Source: Marinobacter mangrovi (GTDB lineage: Bacteria > Pseudomonadota > Gammaproteobacteria > Pseudomonadales > Oleiphilaceae). Taken from it: DNA of 64,000 nucleotides. The DNA is taken from positions 1,054,001 to 1,118,000 of the forward strand of contig NZ_JAERVO010000001.1 in the NCBI RefSeq assembly GCF_016798325.1. Direction: 5' to 3'. The notes below the pieces were generated by a model. It did not search any database. It was not told where the DNA came from and worked only from the letters and a program-made list of their open reading frames with translations. The translations under genes were made by a program, and so were the position numbers. Numbering within the stretch: position 1 is the first letter of the stretch; every line of letters starts with the position of its first letter. This document shows, one piece after another, positions 52,644-62,138 of the stretch.

Positions 52644-53627
52644 TTACTGTTGCGGTTTAACCCGGTAAAGCCACTTGTAGAAAGCCGACCGGACCAGCAT
52701 TAACGACACCAAAGTCACGCTGTCTGTCGCAATATGCTGCTTATAATTACTGTTTTTCCCCTGCCCGGCCAACAAATCGAAACAGGCCAAGTCCGGGTCC
52801 ATGAAAGCATCCTCGATGGCGTATCCGAGATGCAATGACCCGAGCGCCAGCTTACGGTGGAAACCTTCGACAAAGCCGGACTGGAGGTTGTAGGTGCACC
52901 CTTTAAACCGGACGTTATAGAGAACCGAGACGGCCTTTCCGTCAACTTCCAGCACGGAAAGCTCCGGTACGCCCCCCTCATCCGCCAGCCCATCGAGGAA
53001 CCGACGGTGGAACTGCAAGCTCTCCCGTCCAAAACAGGGTGTTCCCCATCGTTCGACATGGAAGTCGTTCAGCCGCTCAAAAAAATCCGCCGGATCGCTG
53101 GTCCACGCGTTCCGGATTGAAAGGTCTCCCAGGGATTCCAGAACCTTGCGCCGGTTATAGAATCGAAGCCGGGTGCTGCTTCCCAGGCCAGCGACATAGG
53201 CCTTGAAATCACCCGATGTGCGAACCTGATAGGCGACATCGCTGGCCACCTCCCGGCTGTCGAGTCCCCGCTCCTCCGCCAGCTGCTTCAGAGCCCGATG
53301 ATCGGAGCCGTCCTGGACGATGTCCCGGAAAACCGCTTCAGACCACGGCGCCTCCATCAGTGAACCATACGGACCCACGGCGCTTTCCGCAGGATCCTGG
53401 CCGGGCTCGATCAAACCGTTGTATTCCGTGCGCGGAGTCGAAAGCCGGCGGTAATTGGTGCCCACAAACTGCAGGCAGCGAATCGGGAAAATACCGCGAA
53501 ACCTGTAACGATCCGTATACAGACCAGACACGCCACCCTGGCCGGGACGGACCAGGCTGAAACCGGCCGTATTCCCCCACACCGACCACCAGGCATCCTG
53601 CCATGCACGGGTTTGAAACAGCGTCAT
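52644..53627 (-). CDS. CelD/FemAB-like GNAT acetyltransferase of the exosortase locus
   Basis: A 327-residue protein resembling CelD/BcsL or FemAB-type N-acyltransferases. The second half has the GNAT-like run VPELSVLEVDGKAVSVLYNV, then YNLQSGFVEGFHRKLALGSL and FDLLAGQGKNSNYKQHIA. Such proteins are frequent in exosortase and exopolysaccharide loci, where they may acylate or aminoacylate a sugar or lipid carrier. No signal peptide. It is upstream of xrtA in the same transcript and divergent from the Kelch gene. Confidence 0.78.
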   Translation of the reverse strand: MTLFQTRAWQDAWWSVWGNTAGFSLVRPGQGGVSGLYTDRYRFRGIFPIRCLQFVGTNYRRLSTPRTEYNGLIEPGQDPAESAVGPYGSLMEAPWSEAVFRDIVQDGSDHRALKQLAEERGLDSREVASDVAYQVRTSGDFKAYVAGLGSSTRLRFYNRRKVLESLGDLSIRNAWTSDPADFFERLNDFHVERWGTPCFGRESLQFHRRFLDGLADEGGVPELSVLEVDGKAVSVLYNVRFKGCTYNLQSGFVEGFHRKLALGSLHLGYAIEDAFMDPDLACFDLLAGQGKNSNYKQHIATDSVTLVSLMLVRSAFYKWLYRVKPQQ

Positions 53628-53662
53628 AGCAAGGCGTCATCCTTCTGCATAGAGCCGCAATC

Positions 53663-53681
53663 CTTGTCGAAAAAACTTACA
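53663..53681 (+). promoter_or_regulatory. Shared motif CTTGTCGAA-N5-TTACA, candidate PrsR site
   Basis: Matches at 14 fixed bases, with identical 5-bp spacing, the motif at 47912-47930 before the PEP-CTERM gene. It begins 86 bp before the sigma-54 promoter here and 73 bp before it there, suitable for an enhancer-binding activator. The second half of the dyad is weaker at this site. Confidence 0.6.
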
Positions 53682-53748
53682 TGACTGTCGTATTTGCAGA
53701 CAGAAAATGCAAGTTATCACACTGTAATCCTTACACGATCTGCCCGTT

Positions 53749-53764
53749 TGGCATTTTATATGCG
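53749..53764 (+). promoter_or_regulatory. Sigma-54 (-24/-12) promoter of the giant Kelch gene
   Basis: TGGCATTTTATATGCG has the -24 TGGCA and the -12 GC at exact N10 spacing. It is 47 bp before the ATG at 53811. Together with the site at 47985 it points to a PrsR regulon inside this locus. Confidence 0.7.
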
Positions 53765-53810
53765 AATCCGCCCGAGTGGAGTGTCTGATCTGTCGGGAGG
53801 TTCTGTCCAA

Positions 53811-56800
53811 ATGAAACAATTACTCGGCACATTCGCCAAAACGCCCGGAGATAACAAGAGAGAAATCCGGCTTTGGGCCTGTATCCCATACCTGATGCGC
53901 TGGTTCCTGCTTGCGTTCATGTTGGGCCTTTCCGGCGTTGCAACGGCGGCGCCATCGCTTCTGGTCAGCTCGTTTCCCGATCGGTCATCCCCGACCAGTT
54001 TGAGCGGCATGGAACTGACGGATGACGTTTACATCTTCGCTGCTCCTATAGACGGCATTCGACGCGTCGAGTTCTATCTCGATTCACCGCCGCCCTCCAC
54101 GTTATTCAAGCGGGAAAACATCGCGCCTTTCGATCTGGGTGGTACGGCCGACAATGACCTGGCACTCCCGTTCAACACCAACACAATCAACGATGGACAG
54201 CACACGCTGTATGCCCTGGTGACCTATACCAGCGGCGCCACAGAGGTGCTGTCAGCCGCATTTACGGTCAACAATGCCGTCCCCCAACTCGAATTCTCGA
54301 ACGCCAGCTTCAGCTTCCTGGCCACCGAAAACGACACCCAGACCCAATCGGCGAACGTGTCGCTGGAAACCAACCAGAATGCGAACGCTGATTTCTCCAT
54401 CAGCGACGACGCAAACTGGCTCAGCGTCAGCCCCTCATCTGGCACCACACCCGACGTGCTGACTCTTACCGCTTCGCCCAACGGTCTTGCTCCGGGCTCT
54501 TACACCGCCAACGTGACAGCCACAGCGAACGGCTACGCCAGTGATTCGCTGACCGTCACCCTCGAGATCGTGCCTGACGACAGCAGCCTCTATCCCATCG
54601 TCTACAGCCTGGCTGCCGATCGAAGCGGTGCGAATGGACTGCAAGGAGCCACCGTCTCAGGTGATGTGTACGTGTTCGTGCCGGACAACCAGTCCATTAC
54701 GCGGGTTTACTTCTACATTAACGACCCGCTCAAGACCGGCGCGCCGGCCAAGAAGGAAAACCTGCCGCCCTACGACCTGGCCGGAACCACAGCGACGGAT
54801 CTGGCCATCCCGTTCGATACCACCTCGTTACCCGAGGGCAACAACACGTTGACGGCCGTCGTCCTTGCCAAGGATGGAACGACGCATGAAACCACCGTCT
54901 TCTTCACGGTGTCCAACGACTCAGCAACGCTGAATTTCGCACAAACCAGCTTGGCCGGATCACGCCCCGTAGGCAGTACCGACATCCTGCAGCAGAACGT
55001 GAACCTGACCAGCAGCGATAATTCGGGCGCTCCGTTCGATATCACATCGAATGCCAGCTGGCTCACCTTCAGCACCAACTCAGGCACCACGCCGGCGACC
55101 ATTACTGTGAAGGCCTCGCCGGATGGACTTGCTGCCGGGACCTACACCGGGAAACTGACCGCCGACGCGGACGGCTATATCGCTGGCGAGCTGGTTTACA
55201 CTCTGACGATCACGGATGACCCGGATACCCTGGTTGCCAGCCCGGCCAGCCTGGTCTTTTCCGGCACTCCGGGTTCCACGATCGCGTCCCAGACGCTGAA
55301 CATCACGCATTCCAACAGTGAGTCCCACGCCTTTACCGTCAGCACCAATATGCCCTGGCTGCACGCCTCGCCGACCTCCGGCAACACGCCGGATAGCGTT
55401 CAGGTGAGTGTCGACAGTGCCGGCATGGCCTCGGGCAGCTACGGCGCCACGCTGACCATTACCGCCAGCGGATTCCCCAACGTGGACGTACCGGTCACGC
55501 TCAACCTGACCAGCAACGACAAGTGCGCCCCGGTGGTCTGTACCGACGTCAGGGTGGACCTGCCCTACCAGCTCACATTCACTGAAAGCCAGGGCCACCT
55601 GATGGACAGGAACGGTCTGGGTACCGGCTTTACCTGGGTGGACCAGCCCTCAGCCGGCACCGGCTATATCCCGGACAACCTGGAGATGAACTTCCTGGAT
55701 GGCGTGCTGAACCTGACCACCACATCGGGCATCCAGTACCTGTCCAACAATTCCCAGGACAACGCCCTGGGCGTGGGCTTTGCTGCCCCCAACCAGATCA
55801 CCCGCATCACCACGCAGCTCAAGAACGTGCCTACGGGTACCGGCAACTATGAGCAGGCGGGCCTCTGGTTCGGCACCGACGAAGACAATTACATCAAACT
55901 GGTCATCATCGCCCGACCGGAAGGACCGCGCCTGCACTACCTGATGGAAATCGGTGGGCTGACGGCCGTTGAACGCACCGTCGCTGCCGGCGATCTGTAC
56001 GGGAAGGACATCACCTTCATGATGGTCGTCAACCCGTATACCCGCACCGTCGAAGTCCACTACGCCATCGAAGGTGGAACCACCAACCAGTTGGCGACGC
56101 TGTCTCCACCGGACGAGTTCTTCAGCTTCGATGCCGCCGGTATCGATCCGGAAATCGGGACGCGCAGCTTCGCGGGTATCTTTGCCACCAGCCGGGGCAG
56201 CGCGACACCGCAGACCTACCAGTTCGATGAATTCACACTGGAAGTCGGCGGTACACCGGAGTCCCCGTCGTCCAGCCTCGATTTCGTGCGCAAGAGCTAC
56301 AACGTCGATTACCCGACCTCCATGGTCTGGGGGCCCGACGATCGGCTGTACGTCGCCCAACTGTTCGGCACGGTGGAAGCGCTGACCTTCGATGACGACT
56401 TCAACATCATCGACCAGCAAACCATCACGTCCCTGCAGGATGCCATCGGCCCGCGCCTGACGCTGGGTATTACCGTCTCGCCGACCTCCACTGCCAGTAA
56501 CGTCGAGCTGTGGCTCGCGCACTCCAGCCCGTCGGTCGATAACGGCGAGCCGAATTCCGGCATGGTCAGCCGTCTCTACGGCCCGAACTTCTCCCAGGTC
56601 CAACACGTGATCACCGGCCTGCCCCGGGCGAAGGCGAACCACTCCATCAACTCGATCCACTTTGGCGCGGACAACCGGCTGTACATCGCCATGGGCGGCA
56701 ACACCGGTGCCGGCGCGCCCAATAACTCGAACTCCGAGTTCGGCACCATGCAGGAGCAGCCCCTGAGTGCCGCCATCCTGGTCGCCGATGTATTCGCCGC

Positions 56801-58352
56801 CGGTTTTGACGGCACCTGCGCCAACACCAGCAACATCTTCGGGCCACCGCCCTGCGACGTGCAGACCTACGCCACCGGCCTGCGCAACAGCTATGACTTC
56901 GTGTTCCACTCCAACGGCAAGATGTACGCCACCGACAACGGGCTTGGCGTCACCGGTACCTATCCGCCCACGCCAACACCGCCCTGCCTCGGCTTCGGCG
57001 ATACGGCCAGCTATCTGAATGGTGGCGACAACCCGGGCGTCCAGCCGGACCTGCTGCACCTGGTCAACGAAGGGGACTATTTCGGGCATCCGAACCCGTA
57101 CCGTGACGAGTGCGTCTTCAAGGACGGCCACTATCAAGGCGTTGCGCCGCTGCCCAACTATGTCGAGCCGTTCTTTAACCTGGGGGATCACAAATCCGCC
57201 AACGGCATCATCGAGTACAAGGGCGCCACCGGCTGCGTCGGTGATTTCCTCAACGGGCAGTTGCTGATTGCCGATTACTCCATTGGCGACGATGTCTTCC
57301 GCGTCCAGCTGAGTGAGGACGGCAACAGTGTGATCGAAGGCACGCCCCTGATTACCGGGTTCAACGATCCGCTGCCTCTCGCGCAAACGCCAAATGGCGT
57401 CATCTTCGTCGGCCAGTTCGGTGGCGACAAGCTCACGTCACTGCAGCCGGTCAGTCTGGGATGCTGGGGCAACGACGCCAACCTGCCGGTCAGCATCCTG
57501 GATGCGGCTGGTGCGGCGATCGGCGACAAGATGTACGTCGTCGGCGGCAAGAACAGCAGCGGCCACCTCACCAGCCTCTGGATCTATAACGCCAGCAGCA
57601 ACAGCTGGAGCCAGGGCGCCAACCTGCCGGGCGTGGGTGTCGAGAACGCCGCCGTCGTCGCCCACAACGGCCAACTGTATGTCTTCGGCGGCTCGACCGA
57701 GCCCTTCTCCGGCGCGGTCAGTAACGCTGCCGTCTACAATCCGGGCAGCAACAGCTGGACCAGCCTGCCGAACATGCCGACCGCCCGTGGCGGCGCGACC
57801 GCTCAGGTCATCAACGGGGTCATCTATGTAGTGGGTGGCATGAACAGCAGCGGTGCATCCCTGGCCACCGTCGAGGCTTACACGCCGGCCAGCGGCAGCT
57901 GGCAGACCGTTACGCCGCTCCAGACACGGCGTGACAACCCCGGCTCCGCCGTTATCGACAACGAGCTGTATGTGTTCGGCGGCCGGATTCGCAACGCGGA
58001 TGGCTCAACCACCAATCCGACGCTGGTCAGCATGGAGAAATACTCGCCGGCAACCGGCACCTGGACCGGCCAGACACCCATGCCTACCGGACGCCGCGCC
58101 ATGGCCGTCGGTACCGCGAATGGCCGCATCCAGGTCATCGGCGGCGAGCAGAACCCGGACAGCCCGTCGGGCGTGTTTGAGCAGAACGAGGAATACGACC
58201 CGGCCACCCAGACCTGGCGCAGCCTGGTCAAGATCCCGAGTCCGCGCCATGGACCGGCCTCCGCCACCATCAACAACAGCGTGCACGTTGTGGGTGGCGG
58301 GCTGTCCACCGGCACCACCTTCAGTACGCTGCATGAGGTGCTGAGTTTCTAG
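53811..58352 (+). CDS. Giant exported BACON/beta-propeller/Kelch protein
   Basis: A 1513-residue secreted protein. GGGAGG lies 10 bp before the ATG at 53811, giving an unusually long signal sequence whose core is WFLLAFMLGLSGVATAA. Two tandem units of an Ig-like domain plus a BACON-like domain span about 50-253 and 254-468; a third BACON-like domain follows to about 570. A lectin-like beta region (570-820) and a sorbosone-dehydrogenase-like beta-propeller (825-1215; MVWGPDDRLYVAQLFGTVEA) come next. Kelch repeats fill 1220-1513 (GDKMYVVGGKNSSG, NGQLYVFGGSTEP). No PEP-CTERM or anchor is seen. Likely a matrix or carbohydrate-binding protein under PrsR control. Confidence 0.85.
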   Translation: MKQLLGTFAKTPGDNKREIRLWACIPYLMRWFLLAFMLGLSGVATAAPSLLVSSFPDRSSPTSLSGMELTDDVYIFAAPIDGIRRVEFYLDSPPPSTLFKRENIAPFDLGGTADNDLALPFNTNTINDGQHTLYALVTYTSGATEVLSAAFTVNNAVPQLEFSNASFSFLATENDTQTQSANVSLETNQNANADFSISDDANWLSVSPSSGTTPDVLTLTASPNGLAPGSYTANVTATANGYASDSLTVTLEIVPDDSSLYPIVYSLAADRSGANGLQGATVSGDVYVFVPDNQSITRVYFYINDPLKTGAPAKKENLPPYDLAGTTATDLAIPFDTTSLPEGNNTLTAVVLAKDGTTHETTVFFTVSNDSATLNFAQTSLAGSRPVGSTDILQQNVNLTSSDNSGAPFDITSNASWLTFSTNSGTTPATITVKASPDGLAAGTYTGKLTADADGYIAGELVYTLTITDDPDTLVASPASLVFSGTPGSTIASQTLNITHSNSESHAFTVSTNMPWLHASPTSGNTPDSVQVSVDSAGMASGSYGATLTITASGFPNVDVPVTLNLTSNDKCAPVVCTDVRVDLPYQLTFTESQGHLMDRNGLGTGFTWVDQPSAGTGYIPDNLEMNFLDGVLNLTTTSGIQYLSNNSQDNALGVGFAAPNQITRITTQLKNVPTGTGNYEQAGLWFGTDEDNYIKLVIIARPEGPRLHYLMEIGGLTAVERTVAAGDLYGKDITFMMVVNPYTRTVEVHYAIEGGTTNQLATLSPPDEFFSFDAAGIDPEIGTRSFAGIFATSRGSATPQTYQFDEFTLEVGGTPESPSSSLDFVRKSYNVDYPTSMVWGPDDRLYVAQLFGTVEALTFDDDFNIIDQQTITSLQDAIGPRLTLGITVSPTSTASNVELWLAHSSPSVDNGEPNSGMVSRLYGPNFSQVQHVITGLPRAKANHSINSIHFGADNRLYIAMGGNTGAGAPNNSNSEFGTMQEQPLSAAILVADVFAAGFDGTCANTSNIFGPPPCDVQTYATGLRNSYDFVFHSNGKMYATDNGLGVTGTYPPTPTPPCLGFGDTASYLNGGDNPGVQPDLLHLVNEGDYFGHPNPYRDECVFKDGHYQGVAPLPNYVEPFFNLGDHKSANGIIEYKGATGCVGDFLNGQLLIADYSIGDDVFRVQLSEDGNSVIEGTPLITGFNDPLPLAQTPNGVIFVGQFGGDKLTSLQPVSLGCWGNDANLPVSILDAAGAAIGDKMYVVGGKNSSGHLTSLWIYNASSNSWSQGANLPGVGVENAAVVAHNGQLYVFGGSTEPFSGAVSNAAVYNPGSNSWTSLPNMPTARGGATAQVINGVIYVVGGMNSSGASLATVEAYTPASGSWQTVTPLQTRRDNPGSAVIDNELYVFGGRIRNADGSTTNPTLVSMEKYSPATGTWTGQTPMPTGRRAMAVGTANGRIQVIGGEQNPDSPSGVFEQNEEYDPATQTWRSLVKIPSPRHGPASATINNSVHVVGGGLSTGTTFSTLHEVLSF

Positions 58353-58367
58353 GCACACCACCCGACC

Positions 58368-58402
58368 AAAAAAGGGGCTGATCGCAGGATCAGCCCCTTT
58401 TT
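58368..58402 (+). terminator. Rho-independent terminator after the Kelch gene
   Basis: AAAAGGGGCTGATC pairs perfectly with GATCAGCCCCTTTT around a GCAG loop, followed by T. It lies 16 bp past the stop codon and separates this gene from the flippase. Confidence 0.9.
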
Positions 58403-58510
58403 CGTCAGTGCCGATTACTCGCATCTCAATTCACCGGACGAGCACCACGCACGAAAGCGCGAGTGCGCTATACTGCCCTTCTTTCAGGCACCTGACAGGG
58501 AAAGCAGTAC

Positions 58511-60040
58511 ATGCGTGCGAAGCGATTTGTGGCCAGTTCATTTGCACGGACGTTAGAGACCGTTATAGCCATTGTGACTGGTCTGATCATGATGCCGCTC
58601 ATGATCCGGATTCTGGGAGAGGATCTTTATGGCATCTGGATCGTGATCGGTAGCATCGTCAGCTCGCTTTACCTGTTTGATATCGGGATGGCATCCAGTG
58701 TCACTCGCTTCGTGTCCTACGCGTTGGGTCAGAATGACCGCAAACGTGCCAGCCAGATTGTGTCAACGGCATTCGCTATCTATTCCGTCCTGGCCATAGT
58801 TATATTTCTGACCAGCGTCGTTATTGCCTTCGCCTCCTCCCTGATCGTCAAGAATCCCGAGAACATAGAGCTGGTCCGCATTCTGATTGTGATCGTCGGG
58901 CTCAATATCGCCATCGAATTCCCTTTCAAGAGTTACGCCGGTATTGCCGGATATCATCTCCGTCAGGACTTGATGTCCTACTCTCGAATCGCTTTCAAGA
59001 TACTAAGTACACTTGTAGTCGCCTATCTCCTGTTCGCCGGCTATCAGTTAATCGCGATAGCCCTGGTCCAGTTTCTGTCGTCTTTCCTGTCAAACTTCGT
59101 GTTCCGTTATATCGCACGCTACCTGGAACCAGAGGTATCAGTTCACTTTCGAAGCGTCGATAAGGGAACACTCAAGGAAATCTTCGGGTTTAGCGCCTGG
59201 ACCTTTCTTATGGACCTGGCCAGGCTGCTCAAGGAGCGGGGCGATGTCTGGCTGGTGGCCGCTTTCACGTCACCTGCCACGTTGACGGTCTATTATGTGG
59301 GCGTGCGACTGGTGGACTATGCGAACCAATTGCTCAATAAAGCGTTCGGTTTCACGCTGCCACTCTATACCGAGGCCTTTGCACAGCAGGACGACGACGC
59401 TCTCAAGCAAAAAGTTGTGATGTTCCTGCGCCTGAACACCATCGTTGCGGGTCTGATGCTGTCAGGCGGCGTACTGTTTGGGAAAGATGTCATCAGAGTC
59501 TGGATGGGATCCAAGTTCAATGCCGAGGACGCCTACCTGGTCCTTGTGATTCTCCTGACAGGCCGGATGATTGTCTTTATTACCAACCCTTTCAGTAACG
59601 TCCTGTTTGCGATGGCCAAGAATCGCTATCAAGCCCTGGTCTCTGTGATTGAAACCATCGCCTCGCTGGTGCTTATACCAATCTTTATAACCTTCATTCC
59701 GAACCCGTTGTTAGCGGCTTCCCTGGCCATATCGCTGCCCTTCACATTCACCCGAACCATCCTGCAGCCGAGCTATGTGGCCCAACACAGTCATTTGTCC
59801 TTGTCGCTCCTGTACACGACCGTGGCCAAGCCACTAGTCCCCATACTGACGCTGGCCGTTATGGGCTATATGCTGAATGAATATATGGATCTTCAAGCGA
59901 GCATCCCTCACGTACTGTTCGAAATCATCGGATTCAGTGTCATCTATTTGGGTATGCTCTGGCTGTTCGTTCTCAACGATCGGGAGAAGCAGCTTCTCTG
60001 GCAGGGTTTTCGTCGACTTGAAGGAAACAAAGGTACTTAA
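58511..60040 (+). CDS. Polysaccharide flippase, Wzx/MOP family
   Basis: A 509-residue integral membrane protein with about 12-14 hydrophobic segments spread over its full length. The N-terminal part (ARTLETVIAIVTGLIMMPLM, then RILGEDLYGIWIVIGSI) is typical of O-antigen/exopolysaccharide flippases. It would move lipid-linked repeat units across the inner membrane. It comes right after the matrix genes and before convergent glycosyltransferases. A TATACT at 58469 could be its -10 element, but no good -35 is seen. Confidence 0.88.
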   Translation: MRAKRFVASSFARTLETVIAIVTGLIMMPLMIRILGEDLYGIWIVIGSIVSSLYLFDIGMASSVTRFVSYALGQNDRKRASQIVSTAFAIYSVLAIVIFLTSVVIAFASSLIVKNPENIELVRILIVIVGLNIAIEFPFKSYAGIAGYHLRQDLMSYSRIAFKILSTLVVAYLLFAGYQLIAIALVQFLSSFLSNFVFRYIARYLEPEVSVHFRSVDKGTLKEIFGFSAWTFLMDLARLLKERGDVWLVAAFTSPATLTVYYVGVRLVDYANQLLNKAFGFTLPLYTEAFAQQDDDALKQKVVMFLRLNTIVAGLMLSGGVLFGKDVIRVWMGSKFNAEDAYLVLVILLTGRMIVFITNPFSNVLFAMAKNRYQALVSVIETIASLVLIPIFITFIPNPLLAASLAISLPFTFTRTILQPSYVAQHSHLSLSLLYTTVAKPLVPILTLAVMGYMLNEYMDLQASIPHVLFEIIGFSVIYLGMLWLFVLNDREKQLLWQGFRRLEGNKGT

Positions 60041-60065
60041 AGTCTTGCCCGCCTTCCCTGGCGGA

Positions 60066-61010
60066 TTAACCCGTTTGAGGTGATCGACTACGCCATCCCG
60101 AGGCCGCAATGAGCTTCAGGAGGATGGCGTAAAATCGTTTCGAGAGCAGTGGAACGCCGCCCGCAGCCAATGCTCGCCACAGGAAATAAAGCGCGTCCCG
60201 TTTATTGCCCATACACAGCGACGTTGTTGCAAAGTGCATGGCGCATTCGGCTGCAACACGGTTTAACTCGCTCCGAGAGTCGCAGATTGTGGGACCATGG
60301 CGTTCGATGACCTTCAGCTGGCAGTCTCCCACCATGCGTACCCGGTTTCGCTTGGTCGTACTGACCGGATGTTTGCGGTAAAACTGGTAAATCTGCGGTG
60401 CATGAATAAATGGATGTTTGTACGCCAGCCGAATCCAGACCTCCCAGTCGTGCCCGGTTCGGAATTCCGGATTCCAATTATTGGCTTTAATAAAGCCAGC
60501 GGGCGCGCACAACGTATTCAATAGAACCTTCTCGACATCCGGCATGGACAGCAGATGCTTGAGATATTTCTTTCGGTCTGCCGCATGAAACGGGAGGGTT
60601 TCTTCGCCCCAGACCCGTTCTCCGTCCCTATCACGAAATCGCTTCACGCCACCGATGACGATGGAGTCAGGATGCTTTTCAAGGAGAGACAACTGATCGG
60701 TCAGTTTGCCAGCCGGCCAGATATCATCCGCATCAAGCGTGCAAATGTACTGACCTCTCGCCCGCTCAAAAGCCGTATTCCGGGCGACACAGGAGCCACT
60801 GTTAGGTTGATCGACCACGATGATCCGATCGTCGGCTTCAGAGAGCCTGTGCGCCAGACTCAACGTTCCATCCGTTGAACCATCATTGACAATAATCATC
60901 TCAAGCGCTTCAACGCCTTGCGCCTGAACACTGGCCACCGTCTCCTCCAGATACGGCTCTGCATTGAAGGCCGCTATGCAGACACTTACCACAGGACGAT
61001 CCGCTGTCAT
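60066..61010 (-). CDS. Glycosyltransferase family 2
   Basis: A 314-residue GT-A enzyme. N-terminal Rossmann-like block VVSVCIAAFNAEPYLEETV, nucleotide-sugar site IIVNDGSTDGT, and metal-binding DxD in CTLDADDIWPAGK are present. No membrane helix is clear. It would add a sugar to a lipid-linked polysaccharide intermediate in the cytoplasm. It converges with the flippase (25-bp gap) and follows the next GT2 gene by 36 bp. Donor sugar is unknown. Confidence 0.88.
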   Translation of the reverse strand: MTADRPVVSVCIAAFNAEPYLEETVASVQAQGVEALEMIIVNDGSTDGTLSLAHRLSEADDRIIVVDQPNSGSCVARNTAFERARGQYICTLDADDIWPAGKLTDQLSLLEKHPDSIVIGGVKRFRDRDGERVWGEETLPFHAADRKKYLKHLLSMPDVEKVLLNTLCAPAGFIKANNWNPEFRTGHDWEVWIRLAYKHPFIHAPQIYQFYRKHPVSTTKRNRVRMVGDCQLKVIERHGPTICDSRSELNRVAAECAMHFATTSLCMGNKRDALYFLWRALAAGGVPLLSKRFYAILLKLIAASGWRSRSPQTG

Positions 61011-61046
61011 TTGCCGACCTCCCCTATCCCCCAGGGATAACGTCAG

Positions 61047-62006
61047 TTAGGTGCGCACCATCAACTGATACATGCGTCTGGGAAGCAAAGACTTCAGCAT
61101 GCCCTTAAACGCAGCCACATTGGGGCGATCGAGAAAAGATGCACAGAAAGCCCCAAAAGCCTGGCGGGATTGCGCCCGCTCATGAAATAGAATATAGCCT
61201 ATCTTGAGCTGATTCTGTGATCGACAACGGCGAGCTAACTGCTTAATTCGGGACGATTTGGCGGTACGAATCACCTTTTTTGCGACCGCCGCCCTCTCAC
61301 TGCATTGCTCCAACTGGCGCTGCTTTGAAACGCTGCCTTCGGAGTCCCGATATTTGTAAAACACCCGCTCCCTGTAAAGGATTGGGCCTGCCTGTGAGAG
61401 CCGGATCCACATATCCCGATCGTCGAGGTTGCGAAGTTTCTCGTCGAAGGCACCCACCAGTTCCAGCGACGAACGACGCGCGATAACGCTCGACGTACCG
61501 ACAAAATTGGTTTGCAACAATACGGCTACCGCTGTTTCGCTGGGGATTTTCCAGGCATTGGGACCCGCTCGCTCACGAAGAACGGCCTGGAAAGTTGCGT
61601 AACGATCGATATTTCTGGAAATGCGAGTGGAAAGCTGGGCGTCGGTAACATCGAAGTTTCCGCAAATCATGCTAACGTCCTGATGCTGCTCCAACAGCTG
61701 TAATGTCGGCTGAACCTCATCCGTAACGACAACATCGTCGGCATCAAGGAAAAGCACATAATCGCCGGTAGTTTCAGCAATCCCTCGATTCCTTGGAGAG
61801 GCTGGTCCACCAGAATTCGATTGACGAATCAGTCGAACCGTTACCCCGTCTACATAGGGCTTGAGGACTTCGGCAAGGGCATCTGTAGACCCGTCGTCAA
61901 CAATCAGCACTTCGCACTGATCACCAACAATGGGCAACACCGAATCCAGTGTTCGTTGAATGGTATTTGAGGCATTATAGGCTGGGATTACAACGGAAAG
62001 CTTCAT
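61047..62006 (-). CDS. Glycosyltransferase family 2
   Basis: A 319-residue GT2 enzyme starting MKLSVVIPAYNASNTIQRTL, with VLIVDDGSTDA and DxD in VLFLDADDVVV, and a GGPASPRNRGIAET loop. The ATG at 62006 has GAGGGA about 6 bp before it; an earlier ATG abuts that Shine-Dalgarno and is rejected. It closely resembles in layout the divergent GT2 gene on its other side (same GGPASPRNRGIA loop), suggesting an old duplication. Codon use here is still GC-rich. Confidence 0.88.
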   Translation of the reverse strand: MKLSVVIPAYNASNTIQRTLDSVLPIVGDQCEVLIVDDGSTDALAEVLKPYVDGVTVRLIRQSNSGGPASPRNRGIAETTGDYVLFLDADDVVVTDEVQPTLQLLEQHQDVSMICGNFDVTDAQLSTRISRNIDRYATFQAVLRERAGPNAWKIPSETAVAVLLQTNFVGTSSVIARRSSLELVGAFDEKLRNLDDRDMWIRLSQAGPILYRERVFYKYRDSEGSVSKQRQLEQCSERAAVAKKVIRTAKSSRIKQLARRCRSQNQLKIGYILFHERAQSRQAFGAFCASFLDRPNVAAFKGMLKSLLPRRMYQLMVRT

Positions 62007-62138
62007 ACGCATTCCCTCTAATCCTTGCACAAGGTTCGAGCTAGAGGGTGTACAGCATGAGCGCCCTTTTGCCGACCTTATTGAAGGTATCAGCTAGACA
62101 CGGTCTACTGGAATAACGCTTACTCACGGAAAGGACTT

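Noticed and set aside
53629-53645. GGATGACGCCTTGC on the minus strand, a possible sigma-54 site for the acetyltransferase-xrtA unit
   Set aside because: Spacing is right but the -24 half is poor and the -12 would lie only about 5 bp from the start codon.
55650-57386. A 578-codon open frame on the minus strand across the Kelch gene
   Set aside because: Antisense to clear propeller and BACON repeats, no family features, no ribosome-binding site.
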